The notes beneath the pieces are model-generated. The model was given only the letters and a program-made list of their open reading frames with translations. It had not been told where the DNA came from and ran no database searches. From NCBI RefSeq assembly GCF_902167145.1, contig NC_050101.1, positions 115,287,789 to 115,351,788 on the forward strand: a DNA stretch of 64,000 nucleotides, read 5' to 3'. A program made the translations under genes and the position numbers. The DNA comes from Zea mays. Taxonomy: Eukaryota; Streptophyta; Magnoliopsida; Poales; Poaceae. Positions 11,147 to 24,162 of this stretch are shown one piece after another. Numbering within the stretch: the stretch's first letter is position 1; each line of letters begins with the position of its first letter.

Positions 11147-11224
11147 ATGCAGCTCGTACGGCACCACCACCACCACCACCAACTGCCGCACTGACACATG
11201 CATGCGCAGAAAGCAGCTAGCTAG
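11147..11224 (+). promoter_or_regulatory. Two short upstream ORFs in the ABCG leader
   Basis: uORF1 (11147-11194) codes for MQLVRHHHHHHQLPH, including six consecutive His codons. uORF2 (11198-11224) codes for MHAQKAAS. Both end before the main ATG at 11398. If the transcript starts near 11085, both would be met first by scanning ribosomes and could lower translation. Their expression is not shown by the sequence. Confidence 0.45.
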
Positions 11225-11397
11225 CGGCCGGTGGCCTTGAGAGCCGCTCGCTAGCTTTTAAAATTAGCCACCAATTCAATCTCTAGCTAGCTTGGGGGAG
11301 CTCCGTTCCTAGCTACACGTACGGGCGGCGCGGCAACCACCAGCCGTGTAGCCGACCTAGTACGTTGGAGCGAAGCATATATCGGCGGCCGCATCAC

Positions 11398-11526
11398 ATG
11401 GAGAGCGCGATGGAGAAGGTGTGGGAGTCGGGGCGGCGGATGAGCCGGAGCATCGGGCGGGGCATGGGCATGGAGGCGTGGGGCGTCGACGACGCCTTCG
11501 TGCCGCAGCACGGCTCCCGGTCCCGG

Positions 11527-11558
<32 letters not shown>

Positions 11559-14500
11559 GGAGGCGCTGCGCTGGGCGGCCATCGAGCGCCTGCCCACCTA
11601 CAGCCGCGTGCGCACCGCCATCCTGTCCACCGAGAACGCCGCCGTGGTTGACGACGACGACGACAAGACGCGGCGGCCGCCGCCGCCGCAGCAGCAGCAC
11701 TTCAAGGAGGTGGACGTGAGGAAGCTCGGCGTCGGCGAGCGCCAGGAGTTCATCGAGCGCGTCTTCCGCGTCGCCGAGGAGGACAACCAGCGGTTCCTCC
11801 AGAAGCTCCGCAACCGCATCGACAGGTGCGTACGTACGGACGCACCCATATGCAACCACCCTCGACCTCGACGTCGTCTATCTATCTAGACATATTTGCC
11901 GTGCCGTGCTTTCGTTTCCTGTTGCCTAGCTACTACTCCACCATGTGGACACCACGCATGCATCCACAGTAGAGTTGGCACGTACTTTTCGTAATCACTC
12001 CGACGTACTAGTACGAGATACATGGGGCTACTTCATATTAAAGCCGTCTACTTACACTTGCTGTAATTCTAATTAAAAAAAAACATTATACAAATAGTAG
12101 AAGCCCATACATATTAAAACTAAACGAACATGCTATCGACGTGCACAGCAGGCCGCTGCATATAGCTGGCTTGTTTGCTGCGCCCAGGGTTCTTTGGCTT
12201 TGGCTGGCTAGATTGTGGTTTCTCCTTCCCTATCATATGGAGTAATACAAGCTTCTAGAACATGAACATCATTACAGAGTACCCACCATGATTTGATCGA
12301 TCGATTGATGGGACCGGTGTCACCATTAGGGCAGATATACGTCCCTTGCTCGGTCGGGAAGCAAATGGCTCGTGCCGTCAGCCCGTCATGCGTCAACAAG
12401 ACCTGTGAGCCATGGTACCGAGAAAACCATCTGTGGTGGCGGGTCCTGGTTAATTAATGAGGTCATCCCACGTCTACATGACGCGAGAGGTCTTTCAGCG
12501 CAACATATATATAGCTGTCATAGTACTCCTACTGCCGATTCCATTTTGTTTGCAGTCTCGCATGTACTTAGTATCCTCCTCCTCTATTAAAAAGTACTAA
12601 TAAAGCCCGCGTTTTTTTTTGTATGTGATTCCAAAACAGAAGAGGTCCCTAGGATCAGTTTAAAGTTAGACATCCAAATCACCACAGTACAAAAAAAATT
12701 ATATACTACTAACCTATAATCCGTACTAAAGATACAATTGTAGAGAGAGGAAATGGGTCGACGGCTGCTGTGATCCGAGTGAAAGAGAATGATGTACGAA
12801 TTCAAATATCATTGTTTATTTAAGTGTAAGTGATATGTGGTTATCTAACTATTTAAATAATTTGTTTAAATAATTTGTTTGGTGGATTTAGTGTAAATTA
12901 AGTCTAGGTGTAATGTAATAATTTGAAAAAGGGGAAAAAGAACCAACACCAACACCGCTAATGCAGGGTGGGCATCGAGCTGCCGACGGTGGAGGTGCGG
13001 TTCGAGCGGCTGACGGTGGAGGCCAGGTGCCACGTGGGCAGCCGCGCGCTGCCGACGCTGCTGAACACGGCGCGCAACGTCGCGGAGGCGGCGCTGGGCC
13101 TGTGCGGCGTGCGGCTGGGGGGCCGGCAGGCCAGGCTGACCATCCTCAGGGACGTGTCCGGCGCCGTCCGCCCGTCCAGGATGACGCTGCTGCTTGGCCC
13201 GCCGTCGTCCGGGAAGACCACGCTGCTGCTGGCCCTCGCGGGCAAGCTGGACCCGGCGCTGGTCGTCGCCGGCGGCGGCGAGGTCTCCTACAACGGGTTC
13301 CGCCTCGGCGAGTTCGTGCCGCAGAAGACGGCGGCGTACATCAGCCAGACGGACGTGCACGTCGGCGAGATGACGGTCAAGGAGACGCTCGACTTCTCCG
13401 CCCGGTGCCAGGGCGTCGGCACCAAATACGGTACGCCGGCGGCCTTATTGTGTTTTCGATTTGACGTACGGACGACGGCACGATGCACGGTGCCAGGGCG
13501 TTTTTTGACGATGGATGCGTGCCGTGTCGACCATCAGATCTTATGACGGAGCTGGCCAGGAGGGAGAAGGGGGCCGGCATCCGGCCGGAGCCTGAAGTCG
13601 ACCTCTTCATGAAGGTAGAGTAGAGAAAGAAAGCTAGCATCCACCACATGAATAAAAAAGTACTAGCACTCTAGTTGCTGCATTTAGTCTGACGATCAAA
13701 GTGCACCACGCGTGATAGTGCCATGTCCTTCGAATTCGAAGTCTACATACGTACGCACATGCATGTATGCACTCATTAGTACTAATTATCATAGAATATA
13801 CCCATCATTAGTAATTTTTTTTTACTGTTGCCAGGCGACTTCAATGGAAGGAGTGGAGAACAGCCTCCAGACGGATTACACTCTCAGGGTATAACAGTCC
13901 TACGGCTTTACAACTTATATCTCGCGTCGCTTTGCTTTTTTCTTTAGCTTCCATTTTGACGATTTGGCGTTGCCGCGGGCGCGGGTGGATTGAGCGCTTT
14001 TGCTTCAGACTAGAGTACTCACACAAGAACAAGACTCTCAGGTGGTTTGAAATATGACAGGAGAGATGCTCCGTCACCAAGTCCACTGCTTTGACACACA
14101 GCACCGATTAGTTCAGGCTCAGCCTGAGACGGGATAACTTGAGTACGTACGTACACGTACTAGTACTACACAGTTTTGTGGCAGTGGTCAATGACTCAGT
14201 GGGCTGGTTTGGCCACTCACCCACTCATTCCTCTGCTACTACCCGACTCATCTGACCGTACACCCAACTACCCAAGCAATCTTCTTCACCTGCCTGCGTG
14301 CCTGCCGCCTGTGCCCGGTGGGGTCTTGCTGCAGCCAAACCCGGACGCAGGGGGGTTGGTGCAACAACCTGACCTGAGGCCGATGGCGGCGCCATCGCTC
14401 GACAGGATCGTCAGCCCCACCTTTGCGCACGCCCACGACGTGTTCGTCGAGATGCCAAGCCGAAGGTTTCCGCTCTTTTCTCTAGCTTGGCTCTGTCACT

Positions 14501-17500
14501 TCGGCCACAGTTCGCACGGTCAGGGAGGATGGACGTTTGGTGGATGGAGTCTGGCAGTGGCAGTAGAGGGGGATTTCCGCGGGCGAGCAGTCGCTCTCTC
14601 CTGATGTTAACGGAGAGAGTAGTTTGACGGTGGTGTAGTTGTCTTTGTCTTGACTGCGATGGTCGACGGGTGTGTGGGATGTCTGACTCTCTGACAGGCG
14701 TTGGTCTGTGTGGTGTGCAGATACTGGGGCTGGACATCTGCGCCGACACCATCGTCGGCGACCAGATGCAGCGGGGGATCTCTGGCGGCCAGAAGAAGCG
14801 CGTCACCACAGGTAAACTTGCTTGCATTCCCTCAGCACCATGTCATGCCCACGGCAGGCTGACGTCGAGAGGTCAAAGGTGGAGAGCTGATATGATTCTT
14901 TCTGCTTCCCTCGGCATCGTGTGATTGCTGCAAGCATGTGACGTACGTTTGAAATTCAGCTAACGACACAGTCGAGTGTCACATCCTGCGGTTCGATCGT
15001 GCAGCAAAAAAAAAAAAAAGGGCACCGTGCTTTTGTGCTGTGCCTCTGAGGTCCACACACACAAGGGACACCGTGCCTTTGATTGGGACGCAGCAGTTGG
15101 TAGCGTACCATCTCGTGGTTCAGGGATTCCAGGGTAGGTTGTTGGTTGGTCACTTGTCCACACAGTGACCACTGCTTTTCTCTTCAAGAGTGCAATCGAA
15201 CGTAGTATACTAGAAAATCCGGTTTCCTGTTCACTTGTCCAAACACAATAGAGTTCCTTTTTTTTTTCTCCAAACAAGGCAGGAGGGTTGCATTGTCATC
15301 TCATTAAGAAATAAGGCAAAGTACAGATGGAGATGCTGTAACAGCCTCCCCACCTCTGCCAAATAAGTACATCAAACAGGGTTAACAAACTCGGTAGACA
15401 AAACAAAGGAGTTTCTAAGCCTACTGTGGTCTATCCTGTAGAAACCACCGTATTGTAGGTTAAATGAGTGAATCTTGATTGATAGTTCCAAATTGATTAA
15501 TAGTGCAGGGGACAAAATGTAACTCTTGCACTAGCTGTATGGAACTCGGGTTACATAAAATGCTAACGATGGTAAGCGAGATAGCTACACTTGTTTTGCC
15601 AGTGGAAAGCATTGATAGGTGGCAAATTTCTTTGTAACTTAACACTTAACAGTGCAGCCACACTGTGTGAGATGCGACCCAATGCTCAGTTCAGCGAGAG
15701 ATGTAGCAAAGCACAAGCACCATTTCAAACCGGTTTATATATGAATCCGCACGGTTTTCTGAACATTTTCAGGGTGCATGATGTTTGAGATAGCTGTGCT
15801 TATCTTGGAACGCAGGGGAGATGATCGTTGGCCCGACCAAGGTGCTGTTCATGGACGAGATATCAACTGGGCTGGACAGCTCCACGACGTTCCAGATCGT
15901 CAAATGTCTCCAGCAGATTGTGCACCTGGGCGAGGCCACCATCCTCATGTCCCTCCTCCAGCCAGCCCCCGAGACCTTCGACCTGTTCGATGACATCATC
16001 CTGCTGTCGGAAGGCCAGATCGTTTACCAGGGACCTCGTGAATACGTCCTCGAGTTCTTCGACTCCTGCGGGTTCTGCTGCCCCGAGCGCAAGGGCACTG
16101 CGGACTTCCTTCAGGAGGTACCATTCGGCACTTGTCTAGTAAAGTAGTAACCATATATTCTCTGAAAGCAAAGTTTATGAATTGCAACAAGACGACCGAT
16201 TCTTTGGGTGCCTTTCCAGGTAACATCAAGGAAGGACCAGGAGCAGTACTGGGCGGACAAGCAGATGCCTTACAGATACGTTTCGGTGCCAGAATTTGCG
16301 CAGCGGTTTAAACGGTTCCATGTCGGGCTCCAGCTTGAGAACCACCTCTCGCTGCCGTTTGACAAGAGCAGGTGCCATCAGGCTGCCCTCGTATTCTCGA
16401 AGCACTCGGTGTCGACAACCGAACTCCTCAAGGCATCCTTTGACAAGGAGTGGCTCCTCATCAAGCGCAATTCATTTGTGTACATCTTCAAGACCATACA
16501 GGTAAAACACATTGTTTTTGGGAGTCTCTCCCATGAAACTTTCCAAGACTCCCAGTGCTAATTGACTGACCTTATTGTTGTCTGTCCTGTGAACTCTGAA
16601 GCTTATCATTGTAGCCCTCATCGCGTCAACGGTGTTTCTGAGAACTCACATGCATACGACGAATCTAGATGATGGCTTTGTTTACATTGGAGCACTGCTC
16701 TTTACTCTGATTGTGAATATGTTCAATGGTTTTGCTGAGCTTTCCTTGACCATAACAAGGTTGCCGGTTTTCTACAAGCACCGGGACCTGCTCTTCTATC
16801 CTGCTTGGGTCTTCACAGTACCGAACGTCATTCTCAGAATCCCATTCTCCATTATTGAATCTATAGTATGGGTTCTTGTGACATATTACACCATAGGGTT
16901 TGCTCCAGATGCTGACAGGTAAATGAAGGAGTAGTCCTTTTTTCTAAAACATTTCTGGAATCAGAATTCTGTAATGGCTAATTGTATTATGTATATGGGC
17001 AGGTTTTTCAAGCACTTGCTGCTCGTGTTCTTGATCCAGCAAATGGCAGGTGGGCTTTTCAGAGCAACAGCTGGACTTTGCAGGTCCATGATCATTGCTC
17101 AAACTGGTGGAGCACTATTTCTTCTTATCTTCTTTGTTCTTGGAGGCTTTGTCCTGCCTAAAGGTTCATTGCTTGTCTTCTTCCTTTTTTATTCACACAG
17201 ATCAATATTTTCTTTGCTGACTAGTTCTTTGCCGTCCCACTGTTAACAGTTTTCATTCCTAACTGGTGGATCTGGGGCTACTGGATCTCACCCTTGATGT
17301 ATGGATACAATGCTCTAGCTGTTAATGAATTCTATGCCCCTCGGTGGATGAATAAGTTTGTCCTGGTACAGTCACTACTACGTAGATTTTTCACTGCTTG
17401 ACGATTTTCTCTTGTTGACAAGGTGTATGTGCTTATGTCTGTAGGACCAAAATGGTGTTCCCAAAAGACTGGGGATAGCTATGCTTGAAGGTGCCAACAT

Positions 17501-20500
17501 CTTTGTTGACAAAAACTGGTACTGGATTGGAGCAGCAGGGCTCTTGGGTTTCACCATCTTCTTCAATGTCCTTTTCACACTGTCGCTTATGTACCTGAAC
17601 CGTAAGCTCTGAATTATTGTGTTGATTCCTTGCTTATCACCTTAAAATAGAATCCGAATCCTGCCAATGATATTTTTTGTGTTAATATCAGCAACATATG
17701 TTCTTTAATTCTCAGCTCTCGGCAAGCCACAAGCTGTTATATCAGAAGAAACTGCAAAGGAAGCGGAAGGCAACGGGCATTCAAAAGGGGCAATAAGAAA
17801 TGGAAGCACAAAACCAAAGGACGGTAGTCATAACAGTAAGCAACTCTGACAGAAGTCATAACTCATAAGCAAATCTGAAAAACAAGTGACATCTTCTAAT
17901 CTGAGGTTTGGTTATTTCAGAGGAAATGAAGGAGATGAGGTTGAGTGCACGTTTGAGCAACTGTTCATCAAATGGGGTTTCACGACTCATGTCCATTGGC
18001 AGCAATGAAGCTGCTCCAACAAGAGGAATGGTTCTTCCATTCAACCCTCTTGCTATGTCTTTTGATAATGTGAACTACTATGTTGACATGCCTGCGGTGA
18101 GTTGACCTTCGAGTATTCTCAGCAGTTGTTCCTGTCCCATTTCTTACCTTCTTCAATGTGCTTGTACGGTAAAATATGGAAACTGATGGGGAATTCTATT
18201 GTTTGCCCAGGAAATGAAACATCAAGGAGTGCAGGATGACAGACTCCAATTGTTGCGTGAGGTTACAGGATCATTCAGGCCTGGAGTGCTGACAGCACTT
18301 ATGGGTGTCAGTGGAGCTGGAAAGACTACTCTTATGGATGTTTTGGCTGGAAGAAAGACTGGGGGGTATATTGAAGGAGACATCAGAATTGCAGGCTATC
18401 CCAAGAACCAAGCAACATTCGCAAGGATTTCTGGATACTGCGAGCAAAATGATATACATTCTCCTCAGGTCACAGTAAGGGAGTCTTTGATATACTCTGC
18501 CTTTTTGCGCCTTCCTGGAAAAATTGGAGATCAAGAAATAACTGATGACATAAAGATGGTAAGTCATGTTTTTTTTCCTGTTGCTGATATTGTTCTTGTC
18601 ATGGGGCGGCAACCCAGGGCATGGAGGTCCATAAGGATAGGCTCAGGGTTAGGATTAGTGGATAAAGATTAGATTAGATAAAATGGAGTTAGTTACTTGG
18701 GATTAGATTAGATAAAATTGAGTTGGTTACTTGAGTTAGTCCCATATCTCTCTAATACTTTAGTAACTAACTCAATCTTATCTAATCTAAGCCCAAGTAA
18801 CCAACTCAATCTTATCTAATCTAATCTCAATTAACTAACTTAATATTATCTAATCTAATCTTTATCCACTAATCCTAACCCTGAGCCTATCCTTATGGGC
18901 CTCCATGCCCTAGGCTGTCACCTCATGACAGTTCTTTATTTCTTTTTGTTTTTTATATCTTTGCTTGTAAGATAAAATGTCTGGTAGTAAGATGCAACAA
19001 AGTAAGTAGTTTGTTTTGTTCATTGTCACTAGGATCTATTAGCTAGCTCTCGGTGAAGTCTGACTGATGTTAGACATATAACAGATATGAGAACAAACAG
19101 TGCCAACAATAACATCTTTTTTGTTTTTACAAGTTTTCAAGCTAACATGTAACATGTCTCAATGGTTGCAGCAATTTGTGGATGAAGTTATGGAACTAGT
19201 GGAGCTCGACAATCTGAGGGATGCCTTAGTTGGGCTACCAGGAATCACAGGGCTTTCGACAGAGCAAAGAAAAAGGTTGACAATAGCCGTGGAGCTCGTT
19301 GCCAATCCATCAATCATATTTATGGATGAACCAACATCAGGGCTTGATGCAAGAGCTGCAGCAATTGTCATGAGAACTGTGCGGAACACAGTTGACACTG
19401 GACGGACAGTTGTTTGCACAATCCATCAGCCAAGCATCGACATCTTTGAATCTTTTGATGAGGTGGCTATGAGTAATTTTTGTAAGTGGTTATTGCACCT
19501 TTTCAACAATTAAATATTAACTTAAGTTCTCATATGCAGTTGCTATTGTTGAAAAGAGGAGGCCAGGTGATCTACTCTGGGAAATTGGGTCGCAACTCCC
19601 AGAAAATGGTGGAGTATTTTGAGGTACATAAAGCTCTATGTTGCACTTACATTTTTTGTTTGTCAATAAATTTAAAACGGGGATAAAGAATAAAATTAAA
19701 GTGAAGTATCTTGTCTTATGTTCAATTCTCCGACTAGGCAATTCCTGGAGTGCCTAAAATAAAAGATAAGTACAATCCTGCAACGTGGATGCTCGAGGTC
19801 AGTTCAGTTGCAACTGAAGTGCGACTAAAGATGGATTTTGCTAAGTACTATGAAACATCAGATCTGTATAAGTAAGTGATATATATGCTTCTTTGTAGAA
19901 AATATTTGTTTCCTGTTTTCGCAGCTAGCCCTGTTTTATACTATATGTTTTTGAGTTTAGTAATTAATTCCTCGGAGTGCAATGATATTGTTTCCAGGCA
20001 AAACAAGGTACTGGTGAACCAGCTGAGTCAACCAGAGCCAGGAACATCAGATCTTTATTTCCCTACAGAGTACTCGCAATCCACAATAGGACAGTTCAAA
20101 GCCTGTCTCTGGAAGCAATGGCTGACTTATTGGCGCAGCCCGGATTACAACCTTGTTAGATATTCCTTCACTCTGTTAGTTGCCTTGCTTCTCGGCTCCA
20201 TTTTCTGGAGGATAGGCACCAACATGTAAATTTTCTTGCTTTCTTCATCTTTGGTCGCCAGTGCCGGACTTACAAATCTAAAAGAGTTGGTGTATTCTAT
20301 TGCAGGGAAGATGCAACCACTCTCGGTATGGTTATTGGAGCAATGTACACTGCTGTTATGTTTATCGGCATCAACAATTGTTCAACTGTGCAGCCAGTTG
20401 TTTCAATTGAAAGAACGGTCTTCTACAGAGAGAGGGCTGCTGGGATGTACTCTGCTATGCCATATGCCATTGCTCAGGTAAAGAAATGTCGTTGAACTGT

Positions 20501-21183
20501 GCAGACACAGTGATAACTAAGGTGCTATTTGCTCTCCGTAGCCTCTCAAATTTTATGCTTCGCAGGTTGTTATAGAGATACCATATGTATTTGTGCAAAC
20601 AACGTACTACACCCTCATTGTATACGCCATGATGAGCTTCCAATGGACAGCTGTCAAGTTCTTCTGGTTCTTCTTCATTTCCTACTTCTCCTTCCTCTAC
20701 TTCACCTACTATGGCATGATGGCTGTCTCAATCTCCCCAAACCATGAGGTTGCATCCATCTTCGCAGCAGCTTTCTTTTCTCTCTTCAATCTCTTCTCAG
20801 GCTTCTTCATTCCGAGACCGGTCAGTTGTTGTTTCAATCACCATCCCTGCGATCCTTTTCCTACCTGTAGGATTAAATAGAGGACTCATGTTTTTTCTCT
20901 ATTCCTGTTTCAGAGAATTCCTGGATGGTGGATCTGGTACTACTGGATTTGCCCACTGGCATGGACAGTGTATGGGCTCATCGTGACACAATACGGAGAC
21001 CTGGAAGACCTCATCTCAGTCCCTGGAGAAAGTGAGCAGACGATAAGCTACTATGTAACACATCATTTTGGATACCACAGGGATTTTCTGCCGGTCATTG
21101 CGCCGGTTCTGGTACTCTTTGCAGTATTCTTCGCGTTCTTGTACGCAGTCTGCATCAAGAAACTGAACTTCCAGCAACGATAA
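11398..21183 (+). CDS. Full-size PDR-type ABCG transporter, 21 exons, 1508 aa
   Basis: An ATP-driven exporter of the plant pleiotropic drug resistance group, normally in the plasma membrane; substrate unknown. Exons: 11398-11825, 12967-13430, 13538-13614, 13835-13888, 14721-14811, 15816-16117, 16220-16501, 16602-16918, 17003-17163, 17250-17365, 17445-17601, 17716-17835, 17921-18096, 18211-18558, 19172-19462, 19540-19623, 19738-19871, 19998-20225, 20306-20477, 20566-20820, 20914-21183. All junctions are GT-AG and the sum is 4527 nt. The order is NBD-TMD-NBD-TMD. NBD1 has Walker A GPPSSGKT (residues 220-227), signature ISGGQKKR and Walker B VLFMDE. TMD1 covers about 560-795. NBD2 has Walker A GVSGAGKT (947-954), LSTEQRKR and [15 protein letters not shown]2 covers about 1255-1508, ending KKLNFQQR. 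The start [20 protein letters not shown] is typical. Gly, Asp and Pro/Gln runs lie at about residues 44-105. Length and motifs are intact, so it is probably functional. Confidence 0.95.
11826..12966 (+). other. Intron 1 of the ABCG gene (1141 bp)
   Basis: Donor GTGCGT after CGACAG, acceptor ATGCAG before GTGGGC; it splits an Arg codon. AT-rich in its second half. No insertion with clear terminal repeats was recognised. Confidence 0.8.
13889..14720 (+). other. Intron 4 of the ABCG gene (832 bp)
   Basis: Lies between exons coding for QTDYTLR and ILGLDICAD. Open frames seen on both strands here (for example around 14176-14604) are chance frames inside the intron. Confidence 0.75.
14812..15815 (+). 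other. Intron 5 of the ABCG gene (1004 bp)
   Basis: Splits the Gly codon after KKRVTT and rejoins at [14 protein letters not shown]. It contains two short CTTTTT-type homopolymer runs and repeated GGTCCACACA/CTTGTCCACACA-like stretches near 15050-15240. No gene inside. Confidence 0.75.
18604..18922. mobile_element. Fold-back MITE in intron 14 of the ABCG gene (319 bp)
   Basis: Long inverted halves: GGATAGGCTCAGGGTTAGG near the left matches its inverse near the right, and TTAGATTAGATAAA recurs inverted in the centre. TCATG occurs at both edges (18599-18603 and 18923-18927), a possible 5-bp target duplication. The insertion lies between the exons ending in DDIKM and starting with QFVDE and leaves both splice sites intact. 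Confidence 0.7.
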
Positions 21184-21669
21184 GAACAAGATATGGCAGC
21201 AAAAGCTCTTGAGAGTTTTTTTGGAACATTGCCGTGTATATAGGGTATTTTGCACATCGCGTTCTCCTTTCATTTTTTGAGTCCCTTTAATACATTGTCG
21301 TGTATATAGGGTATTCTGCACATCGCCAAATGTGGTGAGGTCTTATACAGATTTCTAGCCATTTATTGCAAGAGCAAAACTATGATATTTTTCCGGATAC
21401 ACAGAAGAGCTACATATTATTATATTAAGAAGAGAGGTCTAACGTAGACCTGCCACAAGATATAATCCTCTATTGGATAAGAGGATATAACACTATCTTC
21501 ATCTCCTTTACCTATATAAATAGGTCTCCTTGTATCATGTACCACATAATATCTCTTTTTCGTATCTATGATCCTAACATCCTCTTTACAGAGGACGAAA
21601 ACAAAACAGAGATATATAAAAAGCTTCATTAAAACAATGCTAGGCTACATTTAACCTAACTTAGGCGAA
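21184..21669 (+). other. 3' UTR of the ABCG gene and following spacer
   Basis: Contains a direct repeat of 35 bp, 21226-21260 and 21292-21326, with core GTGTATATAGGGTATT, at 66-bp spacing. No clear AATAAA signal was seen. From about 21430 the sequence looks like unrelated repeat DNA (TCCTCTATTGGATAAGAGGA), boundaries unknown. Confidence 0.5.
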
Positions 21670-22436
21670 ATGCCTGCCAACCCAGAAGCCTCAACAAGAG
21701 ATATATATTTAGTATTGCTGCTAACCAAGGCTGCATATGAAGGATTGTTCATTGGGTCTGTCCACTTCAGTTACTATGAAAGAGTTTGGAAAACTTGGCC
21801 CCCCTCCAAATGCCGCTTCTTCCTTTGGCTCATGGCTCTAAATATGTGTTGTACAGTTGATAGGTTGGCTAAAAGAGGGTTGGACCACCTAGAGATGTGT
21901 ACTTTATGTGATTATGATTTTGAAACTTTGTATCACATTATGGTTTCCTGTGTTTTCGCGAGAGAATTTTGGTTCTTAATGCTGCACTAATTTAGGTTAC
22001 ATAGACTTGCTCCTAATCCTGGTACAAATTCTTTTATGGGATGGTGGGAGAAGGTTGTCAAAAGTAATGGAGATCTGGCTATGAGGGGTCTCAGTTCACT
22101 TATTGCCTTAGGTGTCTGGATTCTCTGGAATCACTGGAATAGAATCGTCTTTGATGGATTATCTCCTAGTGTTCTTGTAGCTCTCTGTCACGCAAGTGAG
22201 GAACAACAGTTGCCGAAAATGGCTGGAGCTAAGGGTCTATCCTTTCTTGCAGCCACCATCCTTGTCTCTTAGCTGTTTGTTGTAGTGGTGTAGTTGTTCC
22301 TACTAAATTCATGGATATTGTCCTATTTCTTTGCTTTATACCTCCTTGGGGGGTCTAGTATTTGGGTCTATTTTGGACCATTTTATTTTTTCTTAATATA
22401 ATGATGCACAACTCTCCTGCACATTCGATAATTTTT
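21670..22436 (+). mobile_element. LINE (L1-type) 3' end, 5'-truncated
   Basis: Plus-strand frames carry the zinc-binding domain found at the C-terminus of plant LINE reverse transcriptases: WKTWPPSKCRFFLWLMALN, then CTLCDYDFETLYHIMVSC with the C-x2-C...H...C pattern. After a frameshift near 22000 it continues as GVWILWNHWNRIVFDG. The tail ends with TTAATATAATGATGCACAAC and a CTCCTGCAC motif, typical of grass LINE 3' ends. Reverse transcriptase and endonuclease are missing. Confidence 0.75.
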
Positions 22437-22669
22437 TATCATGGATGGGGTGTAAAAGCTGTTGGACACACGGGACTATCCCTCAACGACAAGTATTACG
22501 ATGCTTCCACAACCACAAAGCGACGAGGATACCAACTAAGTTGGAACCTTTACACAGATTTCTATCAACATGTTGCTCTGCATTTCTCTACCATTCTTGG
22601 AAAACCTCATCATGAAGTTGCGGAGTCAAGATTTGCCAGTCCATCAAGGTGAAAACCTGCCACCAGATT

Positions 22670-23240
22670 TGTCTAGCAAACACAAAGACTAAAAGAGGTT
22701 GTGGTCTCCTCCTGATCACACAAAGGACACCTCTCAGGGTGGTTTAGCCCCCGTCGCACAAGACGATCAATCGTCTATGTTTAGCACCTATTAAGAGTTG
22801 CAAGCCATATAAAGAATTTGCATCTTGTTGGTGCCCAACATTTATATGTTCTTTGCCAGGGTTCAACTCCAACCGAGCCTTTGAAATACCTTCTATAAGC
22901 TAACCCAGAGGGAAAAATCCTAAAACTGTAGGTGTCCAAGTCCAAATGTAGTGATCTAGCACTCCCAGCATGAGTTGGATGTCTAGCAGAAATCCCATAG
23001 CATGAGAAACACAATCAGGGCTTGCACATGAAGTTCTCCCCTAATGTCTTGATCCACTGCCTATTCAACAATGCGACTTTTACTGTCTTGGTTTTAATAG
23101 CCCTCTTTGGAATTAGCGAGGAGAGCTCTGGAGCCATCTAGGCTAAGGAGGTCCCATCTAGCCATTTGTTAGTCCAGAACAAAGTGGTTTCTTCATTTCT
23201 GACTGAAGTCACAACTGGAATTCCAAACAAAGAGAGTATT
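22670..23240 (-). mobile_element. Second LINE fragment (zf-RVT region), opposite strand
   Basis: The minus strand reads WAPTRCKFFIWLATLNRC and, after a disrupted stretch, ERCPLCDQEE, the same zinc-binding domain as in the fragment at 21670-22436 but from a different, diverged copy. Several stops and shifts. Limits are approximate. Confidence 0.6.
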
Positions 23241-24162
23241 GAATGATAGTCAATAAAAATTCTTCTCACAACTTGTTGAAGCATATTTCCGTTGATAGTT
23301 ACTCATCGTCACCCCTCCTTTGGTCTCCTATGTAGTCATCATATAATGAAAGCACAAGCATGGTGCATGAGTTGAATGTTGTGAAGGAGTGCTACGAGGT
23401 GGAGCAAGAGACATAAGGTTGTGTGCTGTTGATTAGGCGATATGACTACATAAAAAGAGTTGGGATCAGAGGGACGTGACATAAGTGTCTCCATGTTGTT
23501 GGTATCTCTTATGCTCAACCGCATTATTCTACAAGCATGTAGAATATCGGTATTATGCTTCACTTGGGAGTATTCAAGTATCATATTTATATCCTCAAGG
23601 AAAGTATATGGCTAACATGATTGATTAACACAATATTCAGTGACTAAGTTATAAGCAATCTTCTGAATTGAGACAAGGGTATGTAACGATCATATTAAGG
23701 GTAGTAATAAATGGTAGATAAAAAGAGAAGTCTAGGTACACATAGTCAGCAGGAGATGTTTGAGTAGCGCAGGAATCCTAATTTACTTCTATTAGATAAG
23801 CACGTCTAGCAAGAACTAGAACAATAAAGATAAACCAATAAATAGCAAGGTATGACTCAATAGCATTTTGGGCATGGCCCAATCAAACAAATTCACTACA
23901 ATTACAAAAGTTGATCAAAATAAATTGAAAGAGTCATATGCTCTAAGAACTAGCCCTAACATGGTAGAAGCTATAGGATGGACAAGGCTATCATCACCTG
24001 CTAATTACCACAAACAATCTAGGGAAATAACTACAATTCAAGGTATTTGTCAGTATAAACATCATGCTTACACTATATGACACTAATCTAGGTTCACGCT
24101 AAACTAGAGCATCCACTAAGGGACAAAGAACCCATGCTATGAGAACCAAATATACTAAACAG
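23241..24162. other. Unassigned spacer
   Basis: No coding or repeat signature recognised. AT-rich, with only short random frames. Confidence 0.3.

Noticed and set aside
11287..11859. 190-codon minus-strand frame
   Set aside because: Antisense shadow of the GC-rich first exon of the ABCG gene.
14176..14827. 142- and 138-codon frames around 14.2-14.8 kb
   Set aside because: They lie in intron 4 and exon 5 of the ABCG gene; the true exon is in another frame with the ISGGQKKR signature.
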